Assembly (NCBI RefSeq): GCF_001905005.1 | Contig: NZ_LWKZ01000025.1 | Location: 372,001-436,000, forward strand | Direction of reading: 5' to 3' | Source: Streptomyces sp. CB02923 | Lineage (GTDB): Bacteria; Actinomycetota; Actinomycetes; Streptomycetales; Streptomycetaceae | DNA: 64,000 nt | Shown: positions 9,287-19,695 of the stretch, one piece after another | How positions within the stretch are numbered: position 1 is the first letter of the stretch | How the letters are laid out: the number at the start of each line of letters is the position of its first letter | The notes under the pieces: model-generated | What the model saw: only the letters and a program-made list of their open reading frames with translations | Told to the model about the DNA's origin: nothing | Databases searched by the model: none | Program-made: the position numbers and the translations under genes

Positions 9287-9496
9287 CCGTTATCCGGGCA
9301 GGGGTAGCGGCAGGTAGGGAAGTGGCGCAACGGGGCCTCAGCGGGGCAGGAGCGGTCCCTATTTCCGCAAACACCCTGTCACCCCGTGCCGGAGGCGCTC
9401 TACCATCGGTCTATCCGTAGCAGGCTCTCCTCCGTTTCCGCCCACTGCCCGGCCCACGCCGGCCTGTACGGCCCTACGGAGCATCGGGGGATGCAC

Positions 9497-10399
9497 ATGA
9501 ACAGCGCTCCGCACCTGCTGAGCGAGGATCGCGCGGAATTCGCGCGGCTCCTCGACGAGGCGCTGCGCACCGCGGAATACCGACCGGAAATGACCTCCGC
9601 GGCGGGTAAGCACCTCAACACCGAGCAGTTGCGCACCATGGCGCTCAGCGCCACATCGGCCATCGCCGCATGCGCGACGGCCGAATACCGACACTATGTA
9701 CGGCTCCGCGATGAGCTGCGCGCTCCGGCACCCGCACCGGACGCCGGCGGCGTGGAAGGCCGTGAGGAGAAAGGCGCTTCCGCGGGCGGCCCGGGGATCG
9801 ACCTCGCCACGACGATGAGCGAGGTCGCGGAACCGGCCGGTGCCGGACTGGCCGCGATGCTCGCGGTACTGGCCCCGGTACTGGCGGGGATCGCCGCGGT
9901 CCTGTTCCTGGCCATCGGGTACGTCCTGCGGACGGTCGGTACCGACCCGTCCGCCGCCCAGCCCATGATCAGCGTGGGCTGGGTCTTCGCGGCGATCACC
10001 GCCGCGGGGGCCCTCGTCGCCATGGCGAGCCTGGTCCTCGCGGCCTGGCGGAACGGCTCCACCTCGCTCCGCGCCCCACGCACCGGTGACGGCCGCAGCG
10101 GCCGGGCCCGGGAGGTGGACCTCGCCCGGGAGGCCTGGCGGCAGGCGCTCCTGGAGCGGGGCATACTGCCGTTCCTGCGCGAGGCGCTGGCCGACCCGGC
10201 GGGCGTCAACGGCCACGGCACCGCCCGGTACGTACCGGGCCGCGGTGTCGACGGCGGCAGCCGTATCCCGTCCCTGGGCTACTCACGGCCCGACTTCACC
10301 AGCCCGGACGGCGGCCCGCCCGCCGCTCCCCGACCCCGCTTCAGCAGCCCGGACTTCACCAGCCCCGACTACGGTGGCCCCGACCACCATCCTGAATAG
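9497..10399 (+). CDS. Two-helix membrane protein with SPD-repeat tail
   Basis: Not recognised as a named family; 300 residues. A soluble N-terminal part (MNSAPHLLSEDRAEF, helical, residues 1-80) is followed by a low-complexity linker, two strongly hydrophobic segments in the middle (AGLAAMLAVLAPVLAGIAAV and VGWVFAAITAAGALVAMASL) and a second soluble segment. The tail carries near-repeats of PDFTSPD / FSSPDFTSPDYGGPD. ATG 9497 gives the better spacing to GGGGG (9485-9490) than ATG 9491. It is probably a single-gene unit; a strong hairpin lies downstream at 10658-10704. Confidence 0.7.
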   Translation: MNSAPHLLSEDRAEFARLLDEALRTAEYRPEMTSAAGKHLNTEQLRTMALSATSAIAACATAEYRHYVRLRDELRAPAPAPDAGGVEGREEKGASAGGPGIDLATTMSEVAEPAGAGLAAMLAVLAPVLAGIAAVLFLAIGYVLRTVGTDPSAAQPMISVGWVFAAITAAGALVAMASLVLAAWRNGSTSLRAPRTGDGRSGRAREVDLAREAWRQALLERGILPFLREALADPAGVNGHGTARYVPGRGVDGGSRIPSLGYSRPDFTSPDGGPPAAPRPRFSSPDFTSPDYGGPDHHPE

Positions 10400-10872
10400 C
10401 GCCCGCATCACAGACATCACCCGCGTATGTGCCGCGGGGGTCCGGATACCGGGCCCTCGCGGTGCGTGCGTCCGGTACGCCCTGGTGGGGTGAAATCTGT
10501 TTATTGGGGCTGGGGTTGAGGATGGGGTTGGGGTGAGGCGGGACGTACGGTCGGCGGGCTGCGGGCTGCTCGAACGGGGATGAATCCGCCAAGTCGGCGT
10601 GGGCCCGAGGGAGCGCCGAGGTACGCATTGCATCGCTGACCCGCATGTCACCGCGCAGAGCGGGCCCGAAGTCGCAGGCAATGGCTGCGGCTTCGGGCCC
10701 GCTCGTCGCTGCACGGTAGCGCCGGAACCAAGGGGCGCGGGCGCACGCCGGAAGCCAGAGTTCCGGGCTCACGCCGGAAGCCAGGGTCCCGGGTATGCCG
10801 GCCCTTGTGGACAACCAGCGCGAGTTCCCGGGACTGCGCCGGGACGTCACAGTCCGATCATCACACCGGACC
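10400..10872. other. Intergenic region between the membrane protein and thiC (convergent)
   Basis: No gene recognised. It contains the hairpin at 10658-10704, a 15-bp direct repeat CACGCCGGAAGCCAG (10744-10758 and 10770-10784), and one perfect Streptomyces DnaA box TTGTCCACA on the minus strand (10806-10814). Confidence 0.55.
10658..10704. terminator. Bidirectional terminator hairpin
   Basis: Stem of 14 bp (GAGCGGGCCCGAAG / CTTCGGGCCCGCTC) extended by 5 bp after one mismatch, loop of about 7 nt. It lies between two convergent genes and can serve both. Confidence 0.75.
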
Positions 10873-12806
<1,934 letters not shown>

Positions 12807-12886
12807 ATTGCAAAGGTGCCACCACGGTAGCGGCCTGCGTGGCGCGGTGAACAGGGGGCCCTGCCAGTTCTTGCGATGATCGGGCG

Positions 12887-14386
12887 GTGACCAGCAACGA
12901 GCCTCCGCACTCCGCGCACACCTCTGCTTCCGGCCCGCCGGACGACCATGGCCGTAGCCACGGCCCCCTACACGGGCACGGCCCCGGAGACGGACACGAC
13001 CCTGCTCATGCCCGTGCCCACGAGCCCAGTCACGGGCACGGGCACAGCCATGGCCATGGGCACGGCCACGGCCCCGCAGCCCCCGTATCGCGGCATCTGC
13101 GCAAGGTGATCGCCGCGGTGCTGATCCCCTTCGCCGCCGCGGTCCTGGCCGGGCTGGTCGTGCTGTGGCCGGGCGGGGCGCCCGGCCACAAGCCGTCCGG
13201 TGTCGGCTTCGACCAGCCGACCGAGAAGGCGAAGGTGGTGAAGGTGGAGGAGGTGGACTGCGCGGACGTCCACGCCCAGCAGCAACAGCAACCGTCGCAG
13301 CAGCAACCGTCCTCCCCCACGGGCCCGCAGCAGCCCCAGCATTGCGAGCGGGCGGTCATCGAGGTGACCACCGGGAAGGACACGGGCCGGCGGTTCGAGT
13401 CGATCGTGACGCCCGACGCCACGCGGCACTACGAGGCCGGTCAGGGGGTCGTGGTCGCGTACGCGCCCAAGGCGCCCAAGGACCTGCAGTATTCGGTCGC
13501 CGATGTGGACCGGAGCTTCCCGATGTGGGTGCTCGCCGCGATCTTCGCCGCGGCGGTCGTCGTGGTCGGGCGACTGCGCGGGGTGCTCGCCCTGGTCGCG
13601 CTGGTCGTGAGCTTCGGGGTGCTGACGCTGTTCATCCTCCCCGCCATCCTCCAAGGGTCGAACCCCCTGGTGGTCGCCATCGTCGGGGGCAGCGCGATCA
13701 TGCTGGTGGCCCTCTACATGTGCCACGGCCTGACGGCGCGTACGTCCGTCGCCGTGCTGGGCACGCTCGCCTCACTGCTGCTGATCGGCCTGCTCGGCTC
13801 CCTCTTCATCGGGTGGGCGCTGCTGACCGGCAACACCGACGACCAGACCGGGCTGGTGCACGGCCTGTACCCCGACATCGAGATCCGGGGGCTGCTGCTG
13901 GCGGGCATCATCATCGGGTCGCTGGGCGTGCTCGACGATGTGACGGTCACCCAGACCGCCGCGGTCTGGGAGCTGAAGGAGGCCGACCCGACGGCGGGCC
14001 GGCGCAAGCTCTACACCTCGGCGATGCGGATCGGGCGCGATCACATCGCGTCCGTCGTCAACACGCTCGTGCTCGCCTATGCGGGCGCGGCACTGCCGCT
14101 GCTTTTGCTGTTCACCATCGCACAGAGCAGCGTGGGGACGGTCGCCACCAGCGAGGTCGTCGCCGAGGAGGTCGTACGGACGCTGGTGGGCAGCATCGGC
14201 CTGGTCGCGTCCGTACCGCTGACCACACTGCTGGCCACACTGGTCGTCTCCGCCGACCGGGACACGGGGAAGAGAGCGGAGACGGGGCGCGACACGGTCC
14301 GGAGCGACGGCCGTCGTACGGGGCGGAGCGCGGGACGGCGTGCGGGGCGGGGCGCCGGCAGCGGCAAGCGGCGCCGTAAGCGCTGA
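12887..14386 (+). CDS. YibE/F-like multipass membrane protein with His-rich N-terminus
   Basis: Integral membrane protein of the YibE/F-like family, 499 residues. Residues 1-65 are extremely rich in His and Gly (GHGHSHGHGHGHG), suggesting metal binding. One membrane anchor follows (about residues 70-95), then an extracytoplasmic Gln/Pro-rich domain, then seven to eight hydrophobic segments from about residue 205, including the conserved GVLDDVTVTQ segment. The C-terminus is Arg-rich. The GTG start is supported by the beginning of the frame just after the thiC promoter region. It faces ssgA with only 21 bp between stop codons. Transport substrate is unknown. Confidence 0.85.
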   Translation: MTSNEPPHSAHTSASGPPDDHGRSHGPLHGHGPGDGHDPAHARAHEPSHGHGHSHGHGHGHGPAAPVSRHLRKVIAAVLIPFAAAVLAGLVVLWPGGAPGHKPSGVGFDQPTEKAKVVKVEEVDCADVHAQQQQQPSQQQPSSPTGPQQPQHCERAVIEVTTGKDTGRRFESIVTPDATRHYEAGQGVVVAYAPKAPKDLQYSVADVDRSFPMWVLAAIFAAAVVVVGRLRGVLALVALVVSFGVLTLFILPAILQGSNPLVVAIVGGSAIMLVALYMCHGLTARTSVAVLGTLASLLLIGLLGSLFIGWALLTGNTDDQTGLVHGLYPDIEIRGLLLAGIIIGSLGVLDDVTVTQTAAVWELKEADPTAGRRKLYTSAMRIGRDHIASVVNTLVLAYAGAALPLLLLFTIAQSSVGTVATSEVVAEEVVRTLVGSIGLVASVPLTTLLATLVVSADRDTGKRAETGRDTVRSDGRRTGRSAGRRAGRGAGSGKRRRKR

Positions 14387-14407
14387 ACCGGCCGGAGCGG
14401 CCACCGT

Positions 14408-14833
14408 TCACCCCGCCTTCTGCGCCTCCGAAAGAATCCGGTCCAATGTCGAGTCGAGCGTGTCGCACACCTCTTCCTCCCCGATCGGTACGAGTCGGTC
14501 CGTACGGTCGAGGAAGGCCACCAGCGGCGCGGCACCGGCGCGGAACAGCGCGCGTTCATCGGCGACGTGGAGGCCGATGAAGACATCGCTGAGGTGCTCG
14601 GAGGAGGACGGCTCGATGCGCACATCGCCCTCACCGGACGGCTTGCTCAGCCCGTCCAGCAGCAGCTCCCGGCTGAACGCCCAGGTCACGGGCACATCGC
14701 CGGGAAGGTCGAAGGTGAAGCTGACCGCGTAGGGGTCCGCGCGGTCGAAGTACAGCTCCACCGGGATACGGAAGGCGAGCTCCTCGGACACGAGGAAGCT
14801 CATGATCACTTCTGCCTGAACTGTGTCGGTCAT
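14408..14833 (-). CDS. ssgA: Sporulation cell-division activator SsgA
   Basis: Founding member of the SsgA-like proteins, which control where sporulation septa form by guiding SsgB and FtsZ. At 141 residues it matches the family length. The sequence is clearly SsgA: VQAEVIMSFLVSEEL at the start, then PVTWAFSRELLLDGL and LFRAGAAPLVAFLDRTD. The ATG at 14833 was chosen because the conserved family N-terminus begins there, with AGAGG close upstream; the in-frame extension upstream is not family sequence. It is preceded by ssgR on the same strand, the activator of ssgA in S. coelicolor. Confidence 0.97.
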   Translation of the reverse strand: MTDTVQAEVIMSFLVSEELAFRIPVELYFDRADPYAVSFTFDLPGDVPVTWAFSRELLLDGLSKPSGEGDVRIEPSSSEHLSDVFIGLHVADERALFRAGAAPLVAFLDRTDRLVPIGEEEVCDTLDSTLDRILSEAQKAG

Positions 14834-14919
14834 CAACCTCTGCCCCGTACTTGGTCGGAGATGGCCAGGAATCGTCCCTCTTGGCCCCATTGACGCCATC
14901 GTCTGTCACGTGCAAGCGG

Positions 14920-14934
14920 ATCACAAGGAGTGAT
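14920..14934. promoter_or_regulatory. Inverted repeat upstream of ssgA (possible regulator site)
   Basis: ATCAC-AAGGA-GTGAT between ssgR and ssgA, 87 bp upstream of the ssgA start. Its position makes it a candidate SsgR or other regulator site; SsgR is known to activate ssgA directly, but this exact site is my inference. Confidence 0.35.
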
Positions 14935-14937
14935 TTT

Positions 14938-15708
14938 TCAGATACTGATAGAGAAAGCGAGTGTTGTCAGGGTCGCCTCCGCCATCCTGCGTAGTCGATC
15001 GGTAACGCAGTGTAGGCGCTGAGCGTCGCTCGCGGGAAGAGAAATCGCCACGGTCGCGGCCGCCGAGCCCACCTGGATCGGAATCGCCGAGCATACTGTG
15101 CCCAAGGCATATTCCTGTTGCTCATAGGCGACTTGGGCGCGGCGCACGGCGTCCAGGCGGTGCAGCAGGTCGTCCTCGCACCGCACCGAGTGCGGCGTCA
15201 GCGACCGCACCGGGTGACGGGCCAGGTGATCCTTCCTGGACTGCTCGTCGAGTTGTGCGAGCAGGCACTGCCCGATCGCGTGCGCGTGGGCGGTGGCCCG
15301 GAAGTCCACCCACTCCTCCACCGGCGGCCGTTGCGGATCCGCGGTGGCAGCCACCACCTCCACCTCGCCCTCACGGTAGACGGCGAAGTAGACCGCGGCG
15401 TCGATCCGTTTGCCCACGGAGGCCAGCGTGTCGCCCATCTCGGTACGGCGCAGACGTTCGGCGCCCGCACGCCCGATGGACCCGGCGGCCTCGCCGTAGA
15501 CGAACACCCCGTTCTCGCGCCGCAGGTAGCCCTCGTGTGTCAGCGTCCGCAGCAGGTGATACGTCGTCGGAAGCGGTAACCCCGCCTCCCTGGCCAGCTG
15601 TTTGGCGGGCGCGCCGGCGGAGTGCGAGCCCACCGCCTCCAGCAGCCGCAGCGCCCGCTGCACCGAGCCGATCAAAGTAGGGTGCGAAACGGATTCACCG
15701 TTCACCAT
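14938..15708 (-). CDS. ssgR: IclR-family activator SsgR
   Basis: IclR-family regulator, 256 residues. Residues about 12-75 form the winged helix (SVQRALRLLEAVGSHSAG, then AREAGLPLPTTYHLLRTL), followed by an IclR effector domain in which RATAHAHAIGQCLLA is the family signature region. It lies directly upstream of ssgA on the same strand, as in S. coelicolor, where SsgR is required for ssgA transcription. ATG 15708 was chosen; GTG 15705 and a further GTG upstream are also possible, the region being preceded by AGGGGGG. The end of the gene lies about 100 bp from the ssgA start. Confidence 0.93.
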   Translation of the reverse strand: MVNGESVSHPTLIGSVQRALRLLEAVGSHSAGAPAKQLAREAGLPLPTTYHLLRTLTHEGYLRRENGVFVYGEAAGSIGRAGAERLRRTEMGDTLASVGKRIDAAVYFAVYREGEVEVVAATADPQRPPVEEWVDFRATAHAHAIGQCLLAQLDEQSRKDHLARHPVRSLTPHSVRCEDDLLHRLDAVRRAQVAYEQQEYALGTVCSAIPIQVGSAAATVAISLPASDAQRLHCVTDRLRRMAEATLTTLAFSISI

Positions 15709-16201
15709 TGCCAACGCCAACCCCCCTGGTCGGGTCACCGGGGCGGGTCGGCCCCGGCGGCGGGAGCCGCTCCCGCTGCGCCCGCGTCTCCCAGGGGCCC
15801 CATCGTCGACGCCCGGCCCGGTCGTGCCCCACTCGGTATTTTCCGGAACGTCACCATCCGGAAGACGCCTGCGACCCGCACTCTAACTCGGCCGCTCGGG
15901 GCGGCAGGGGGTTCGGCAGGGAGTTCGGCAGTGCGAATGACGCGAGGAGCGGCAGGAGGAACGACGGGAGGAACGGCGGTCGGCGCGGCGGCAAAACGGT
16001 GACGCCCCGCTCCCTTTCGGGGCGGGGCGTCACCGGTGCCGGCCTACGCGAACGGCACTGCCGATCGTCCGAGGCAGGTAGCGCAAGTAGCTCATGTAGA
16101 GCGGGTAGCGCGGGCAGGAAGCCCGGACGGGCGGAGCGGAGGAACCGGGAAGGACAGCCGCGATCAGCAGGACCGGATCCGGGCTCCGGAGTACCGCTCG
16201 G
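15709..16201. other. Intergenic region upstream of ssgR
   Basis: No gene recognised. It carries the ssgR promoter region and the strong hairpin at 15997-16035 that ends the small membrane-protein gene at 16202-16426. Confidence 0.5.
15997..16035. terminator. Terminator hairpin downstream of the 74-residue membrane protein
   Basis: Perfect 14-bp stem (CGGTGACGCCCCGC and its complement) with an 11-nt loop. Confidence 0.75.
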
Positions 16202-16426
16202 TCACCAGTCGCTCCGCGACGAGGAGGACGAGGAGCCCTTGAGCCTGCGCGCCAGGTAGACGACACCGGCGATCAGTGCCACCGCTATCAGGACCTTGAA
16301 GAGCAGGCCGATCAGGAAGCCGACCGCGCTGGCGATCAGGCTGCCGAACACCACCAGGAGGACGACGGGCACCGCGACCCACGTCACCCACCACGGAAGT
16401 CCTGCGAACGTCCCCTTGCCGGCCAT
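16202..16426 (-). CDS. Small integral membrane protein (74 aa)
   Basis: Short protein with two adjacent hydrophobic helices (residues about 11-35 and 37-58), a following Arg/Lys cluster and a serine-rich tail ending in RSDW. The charge pattern suggests both ends are cytoplasmic. Function is unknown; a protein of this type occurs at the same place in other Streptomyces as far as I recall. It is a single-gene unit on the minus strand. Confidence 0.75.
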   Translation of the reverse strand: MAGKGTFAGLPWWVTWVAVPVVLLVVFGSLIASAVGFLIGLLFKVLIAVALIAGVVYLARRLKGSSSSSSRSDW

Positions 16427-16517
16427 TACTCTGCCCTGCTTTCTGCGTATTCTTCGCGTTTGCGGTCGTATGTCTATGTTGCGCCTTGATCACGCGGGTC
16501 GTGCGGATCGAACGGAT

Positions 16518-16553
16518 GGTGCTGGTGACGCCGGTGCTGGTGACGCCGGTGCT
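16518..16553. repeat. 15-bp tandem repeat
   Basis: GGTGCTGGTGACGCC is present twice (16518-16532, 16533-16547) followed by a partial copy, in the non-coding gap between the 74-aa membrane protein and the cupin gene. Confidence 0.7.
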
Positions 16554-16700
16554 GCTGGTCCTTCCCGGTGCCCCGGGCCCGGGGCCCGATGCTCCGTTCC
16601 CCCCTGCACCATCGATGCTAGGGCGGCGCACGGCGGAACGGGGGCCGCGCGGCCCCGGCCCTCCCCTGAACCGTCCCCTACGGGTCCGGAAGCGCGCGCC

Positions 16701-17018
16701 TCAGCTTTCGGGCGGAGAGAAGACCACCATGACCCGCAGGTCCTCGCTGATGTGGTGGAACTTGTGCGGCACTCCGGCGGGTACGTACACCACGCTGCCG
16801 CGCGCCACCGAGGTCGTCTCCATACCGACGGTGATCGCCGCCCGGCCGCTGACGACCAGGTACACCTCGTCCTGCTTGTGCGGCAGCTGCGGATCGGTGC
16901 TGCCGGCGTCGAGGGCGTAGAGCCCGACCGACATGTTCCGTTCCCGCAGGAACTGCAGATACGCGCCGTCGTTGGCGGCCCGCTCCGCCTCCAGTTCGTC
17001 GAGCCTGAAAGCCTTCAT
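16701..17018 (-). CDS. Small cupin-domain protein
   Basis: Single-domain cupin of 105 residues, a beta-barrel fold that usually binds a metal through His/Glu residues. The first cupin motif is seen around PQLPHKQDEVYLVVSGRAAI and the second around VVYVPAGVPHKFHHI. Substrate is unknown. The ATG at 17018 is the only start giving a compact cupin. It is divergent from the 126-aa membrane protein, whose start is 48 bp away. Confidence 0.85.
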   Translation of the reverse strand: MKAFRLDELEAERAANDGAYLQFLRERNMSVGLYALDAGSTDPQLPHKQDEVYLVVSGRAAITVGMETTSVARGSVVYVPAGVPHKFHHISEDLRVMVVFSPPES

Positions 17019-17066
17019 GCCGTTCGTGCCCCTCGGAGAGTCCGTATCGTCTGCGACGATCTCACC

Positions 17067-17447
17067 ATGAAGAATTTCGTGGTCAAGACGATCGCCAACG
17101 CCGCGGCGCTTGCCGTGGCCATCTGGCTGCTGAAGGACATCACGCTGACCGGTGAGAACACCGGCCGCAAGGCGCTGACGCTGGTACTGGTCGCGCTGAT
17201 CTTCGGTGTGGTGAACTTCGTCGTCAAACCCGTGGTCAAGCTGCTGTCCTTGCCGCTCTTCATCCTCACTCTCGGCCTCATCACGCTCGTCATCAACGCG
17301 CTGATGCTGCTGCTCACCTCGTGGCTCGCGGAGAAGTTCGACCTCGCCTTCCACGTGCAGGGCTTCTGGACCGCCGTACTGGGCGGCGTGATCATCTCGA
17401 TCGTCTCCTGGGCGATGCACATGGTGCTGCCCGACGACGAGGACTGA
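17067..17447 (+). CDS. Phage-holin-fold membrane protein (YvlD-like)
   Basis: Membrane protein of 126 residues with four hydrophobic helices, resembling the phage holin 4_2 / YvlD family. The conserved stretch FGVVNFVVKPVVKLLSLPL lies at about residues 50-70. Despite the family name these chromosomal proteins are not phage-associated; function unknown. It ends 3 bp before the GTG start of ptpA, so the two are very probably one transcript. Confidence 0.8.
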   Translation: MKNFVVKTIANAAALAVAIWLLKDITLTGENTGRKALTLVLVALIFGVVNFVVKPVVKLLSLPLFILTLGLITLVINALMLLLTSWLAEKFDLAFHVQGFWTAVLGGVIISIVSWAMHMVLPDDED

Positions 17448-17450
17448 CCG

Positions 17451-18128
17451 GTGCGCGCTGCGATACCGCGCCCGGCGCGCACGCGGGCTGCCGCCCCGTA
17501 CCGCGTCTGCTTCGTCTGCACCGGCAACATCTGCCGCTCGCCGATGGCCGAAGCCGTCTTCCGCGCCCGGGTCGAGGAGGCCGGCCTCGACGGGCTGGTC
17601 GTGGTGGACAGCGCCGGTACGGGCGGCTGGCACGAAGGCGACGGGGCCGACCCCCGGACCGTCGCCGTCCTCCGCGCCGCCGGGTACGAGGAGGACCACA
17701 CCGCCCGCCAGTTCCGTGCCGAGTGGTTCGACACCCTCGACCTGGTGATCGCGCTGGACGAAGGTCATCTGCGTGATCTGCGGCGGCTGGCGCCCACCGC
17801 GCGGGACGCCGACAAGGTGCGGCTGCTGCGCGCGTACGACGCGGCAGTGTCTCCGGGAGGAGTGTCTCCGGGAGGGGCCGTGCGCCTCGGCGCGATGGTG
17901 GCCACCGGTGACATAGGTGGCGTAAGTGATGTAACAGTGCCCTCCGGCGACATGCGTGTAGGGGCGCGCTCCCACGATTTGGACGTTCCCGACCCGTATT
18001 ACGGCGGTATGGCAGGGTTCGAGGAGTGTCTGGACATGGTCGAGGCCGCGAGCGATGGCCTGCTTACGGCGGTGCGGGCCGCCCTCGGTGCGGAGGGGGT
18101 CTTGCCGGAGGACAGTCCGCCGGCGTAG
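17451..18128 (+). CDS. ptpA: Low-molecular-weight protein tyrosine phosphatase with an internal insertion
   Basis: Removes phosphate from tyrosine in cytosolic proteins; S. coelicolor PtpA influences secondary metabolism. The catalytic loop CTGNICRS has Cys23 and Arg29, and the general acid Asp is in DPYYGG at about residue 181. The protein is 225 residues against about 160 for the family. The excess is an N-terminal extension of some 16 residues and an insertion at about residues 134-176 between RLLRAYD and DLDVPDPYY, encoded partly by a 15-bp tandem duplication (17847-17876). GTG start, 3 bp after the membrane gene. Confidence 0.9.
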   Translation: MRAAIPRPARTRAAAPYRVCFVCTGNICRSPMAEAVFRARVEEAGLDGLVVVDSAGTGGWHEGDGADPRTVAVLRAAGYEEDHTARQFRAEWFDTLDLVIALDEGHLRDLRRLAPTARDADKVRLLRAYDAAVSPGGVSPGGAVRLGAMVATGDIGGVSDVTVPSGDMRVGARSHDLDVPDPYYGGMAGFEECLDMVEAASDGLLTAVRAALGAEGVLPEDSPPA

Positions 18129-18249
18129 GGAAGGGCCGTCGCGGGCGGCTGGGGCCGCTTCGGCCCGGCCTTTGGCTTCCGGCCCGGTCCGAAGCGGGCC
18201 CCCGCCCACAGCCATGCCCCACGCCCGCATTCACCGAGGAGAGACCCGC

Positions 18250-19389
18250 ATGACAGGCGACAGCACACGGTCCGTACGCGCCGGTCTCCCGGCTGCCGAG
18301 GCCTACGAACCCTCCCTGCCCGGACCGGTCTTCGCCGCGCACTACCACCTGCCGGGCGACGCCACCGGCCCGTACACGTACGGACGCGAGTCCAACCCCA
18401 CCTGGACCCGGCTGGAAGCGGCCATCGGCGGCCTGGAGTCCCCGGACGAGCCCGCGCGGACCGTGACGTTCGCCTCCGGGATGGCCGCCGTCTCGGCCGT
18501 CCTTTTCGCCACCCTGCGCAGCGGCGACGCGGTCGTGCTCCCGAGCGACGGATACCAGCTGCTGCCCGCCGTCCGCGAGCGCCTGGAGAGCTACGGCATC
18601 GAGGTCCGTACGGCCCCCACCGCCGACGACGCACAGCTCGACGTGCTCGACGGCGCCCGGCTGCTGTGGATCGAGACGCCGTCCAACCCCGGCCTGGACG
18701 TCTGCGACATCCGGCGGCTGGCGGAGGCCGCGCACGCGCGCGGCGCCCTGGTCGCCGTCGACAACACCCTGGCCACACCGCTCGGCCAGCGCCCTCTGGA
18801 CCTCGGCGCCGACTTCTCCGTCGCCAGCGGCACCAAGGCGCTGACCGGCCACGGCGACGTACTCCTCGGTTACGTCACCACCCGCGACCCGGCACTCGCC
18901 GACTCCGTACGGATATGGCGCAAAACCGTCGGCGCGATCCCCGGCCCGATGGAGGCGTGGCTGGCCCACCGGTCGCTCGCCACGCTCGCCCTGCGCGTGC
19001 GCCAGCAGTCGGCCGGGGCACTCGCGCTCGCGTCGGCGCTGCGCGCGCGGCCCGAAGTGGCGGGCCTGCGGCACCCCGGCCTGCCGTCCGACCCCGCCCA
19101 TGAGGTCGCCGTACGGCAGATGCGCGAGGGCCGCTTCGGCAACGTGGTCTCCTTCACGCTGCCCGGCCGCGCGCACGCGGAACGCTTCCTGGAAGCCCTC
19201 ACGCTCGTCGACGACGCCACCAGCTTCGGCGGCGTACGGTCGACCGCCGAGCGGCGCGGCCGGTGGGGCGGCGACGCGGTGCCGGAAGGTTTCATCCGCT
19301 TCTCGGTCGGTGTGGAGGAGCCGGCGGACCTGATCGCGGACGTGACGAGGGCACTCGACGCGGCGCTCGCGGCGGGGGATGGCGGCTGA
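18250..19389 (+). CDS. Cystathionine gamma-lyase (Cys/Met metabolism PLP enzyme)
   Basis: PLP enzyme of the gamma-family, 379 residues. It probably cleaves cystathionine to cysteine, ammonia and 2-oxobutyrate. YTYGRESNPTW near residues 42-52 is the family phosphate-binding region, and the PLP lysine is K196 in SGTKALTGHGD. The C-terminal FIRFSVGVEEPADLI segment is typical. ATG 18250 follows GAGGAGAG at good spacing; the frame is open upstream but not conserved. Cystathionine gamma-synthase is the main alternative. A hairpin lies at 19520-19558. Confidence 0.88.
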   Translation: MTGDSTRSVRAGLPAAEAYEPSLPGPVFAAHYHLPGDATGPYTYGRESNPTWTRLEAAIGGLESPDEPARTVTFASGMAAVSAVLFATLRSGDAVVLPSDGYQLLPAVRERLESYGIEVRTAPTADDAQLDVLDGARLLWIETPSNPGLDVCDIRRLAEAAHARGALVAVDNTLATPLGQRPLDLGADFSVASGTKALTGHGDVLLGYVTTRDPALADSVRIWRKTVGAIPGPMEAWLAHRSLATLALRVRQQSAGALALASALRARPEVAGLRHPGLPSDPAHEVAVRQMREGRFGNVVSFTLPGRAHAERFLEALTLVDDATSFGGVRSTAERRGRWGGDAVPEGFIRFSVGVEEPADLIADVTRALDAALAAGDGG

Positions 19390-19519
19390 GGCTGAGGCTG
19401 CGGCTGCGGTCAAGGCCGGCCGGGCTGTCGTTGACGGCCGGTGGCACCGCCGCGTACCGGCCGCCCCGTACCGATGCCCTTCGACCGATACCCCTCTGCC
19501 GGTGCCCCCTACGTAAAGC

Positions 19520-19558
19520 GGGCTGGCAGGGTATCCCCCCTCGGCACCCTGCCAGCCC
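19520..19558. terminator. Terminator hairpin after the gamma-lyase gene
   Basis: Perfect 13-bp stem (GGGCTGGCAGGGT and its complement) with a 13-nt loop, 130 bp downstream of the stop codon. Confidence 0.7.
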
Positions 19559-19601
19559 CGGTTCGCAGCACTCCGAACCGCGCAGACAAGGCTAGTTGAC
19601 T

Positions 19602-19625
19602 CAGCGTCAGTGTCCAATCACGCTG
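19602..19625. promoter_or_regulatory. Candidate LysR-type box upstream of the LysR gene
   Basis: Inverted repeat CAGCGT-N12-ACGCTG, 71 bp upstream of the start codon. The size and position suit an autoregulatory LysR site; binding is inferred. Confidence 0.4.
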
Positions 19626-19695
19626 GCGACACAGCCCTATCGACAAATTTATAGTTGGGCGGTCGCCGACTTCGCGGGATCGGAGGGAGGTACGG

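Larger units (their letters stand above)
19390..19695. other. Intergenic region upstream of the LysR gene
   Basis: Contains the terminator at 19520-19558, a GGCTGAGGCTGAGGCTGCGGCTGCGG microrepeat just after the lyase gene, the candidate LysR box at 19602-19625, and an unusually AT-rich stretch ACAAATTTATAG near 19640. Confidence 0.5.

Noticed and set aside
16164-16631. Frame crossing the 15-bp tandem repeat at 16518
   Set aside because: Low-complexity product overlapping the clear 74-residue membrane-protein gene in another frame.
17067-17447. Treating the holin-fold protein as a phage remnant
   Set aside because: This membrane family is common on bacterial chromosomes, is coupled here to ptpA, and no other phage gene is near.
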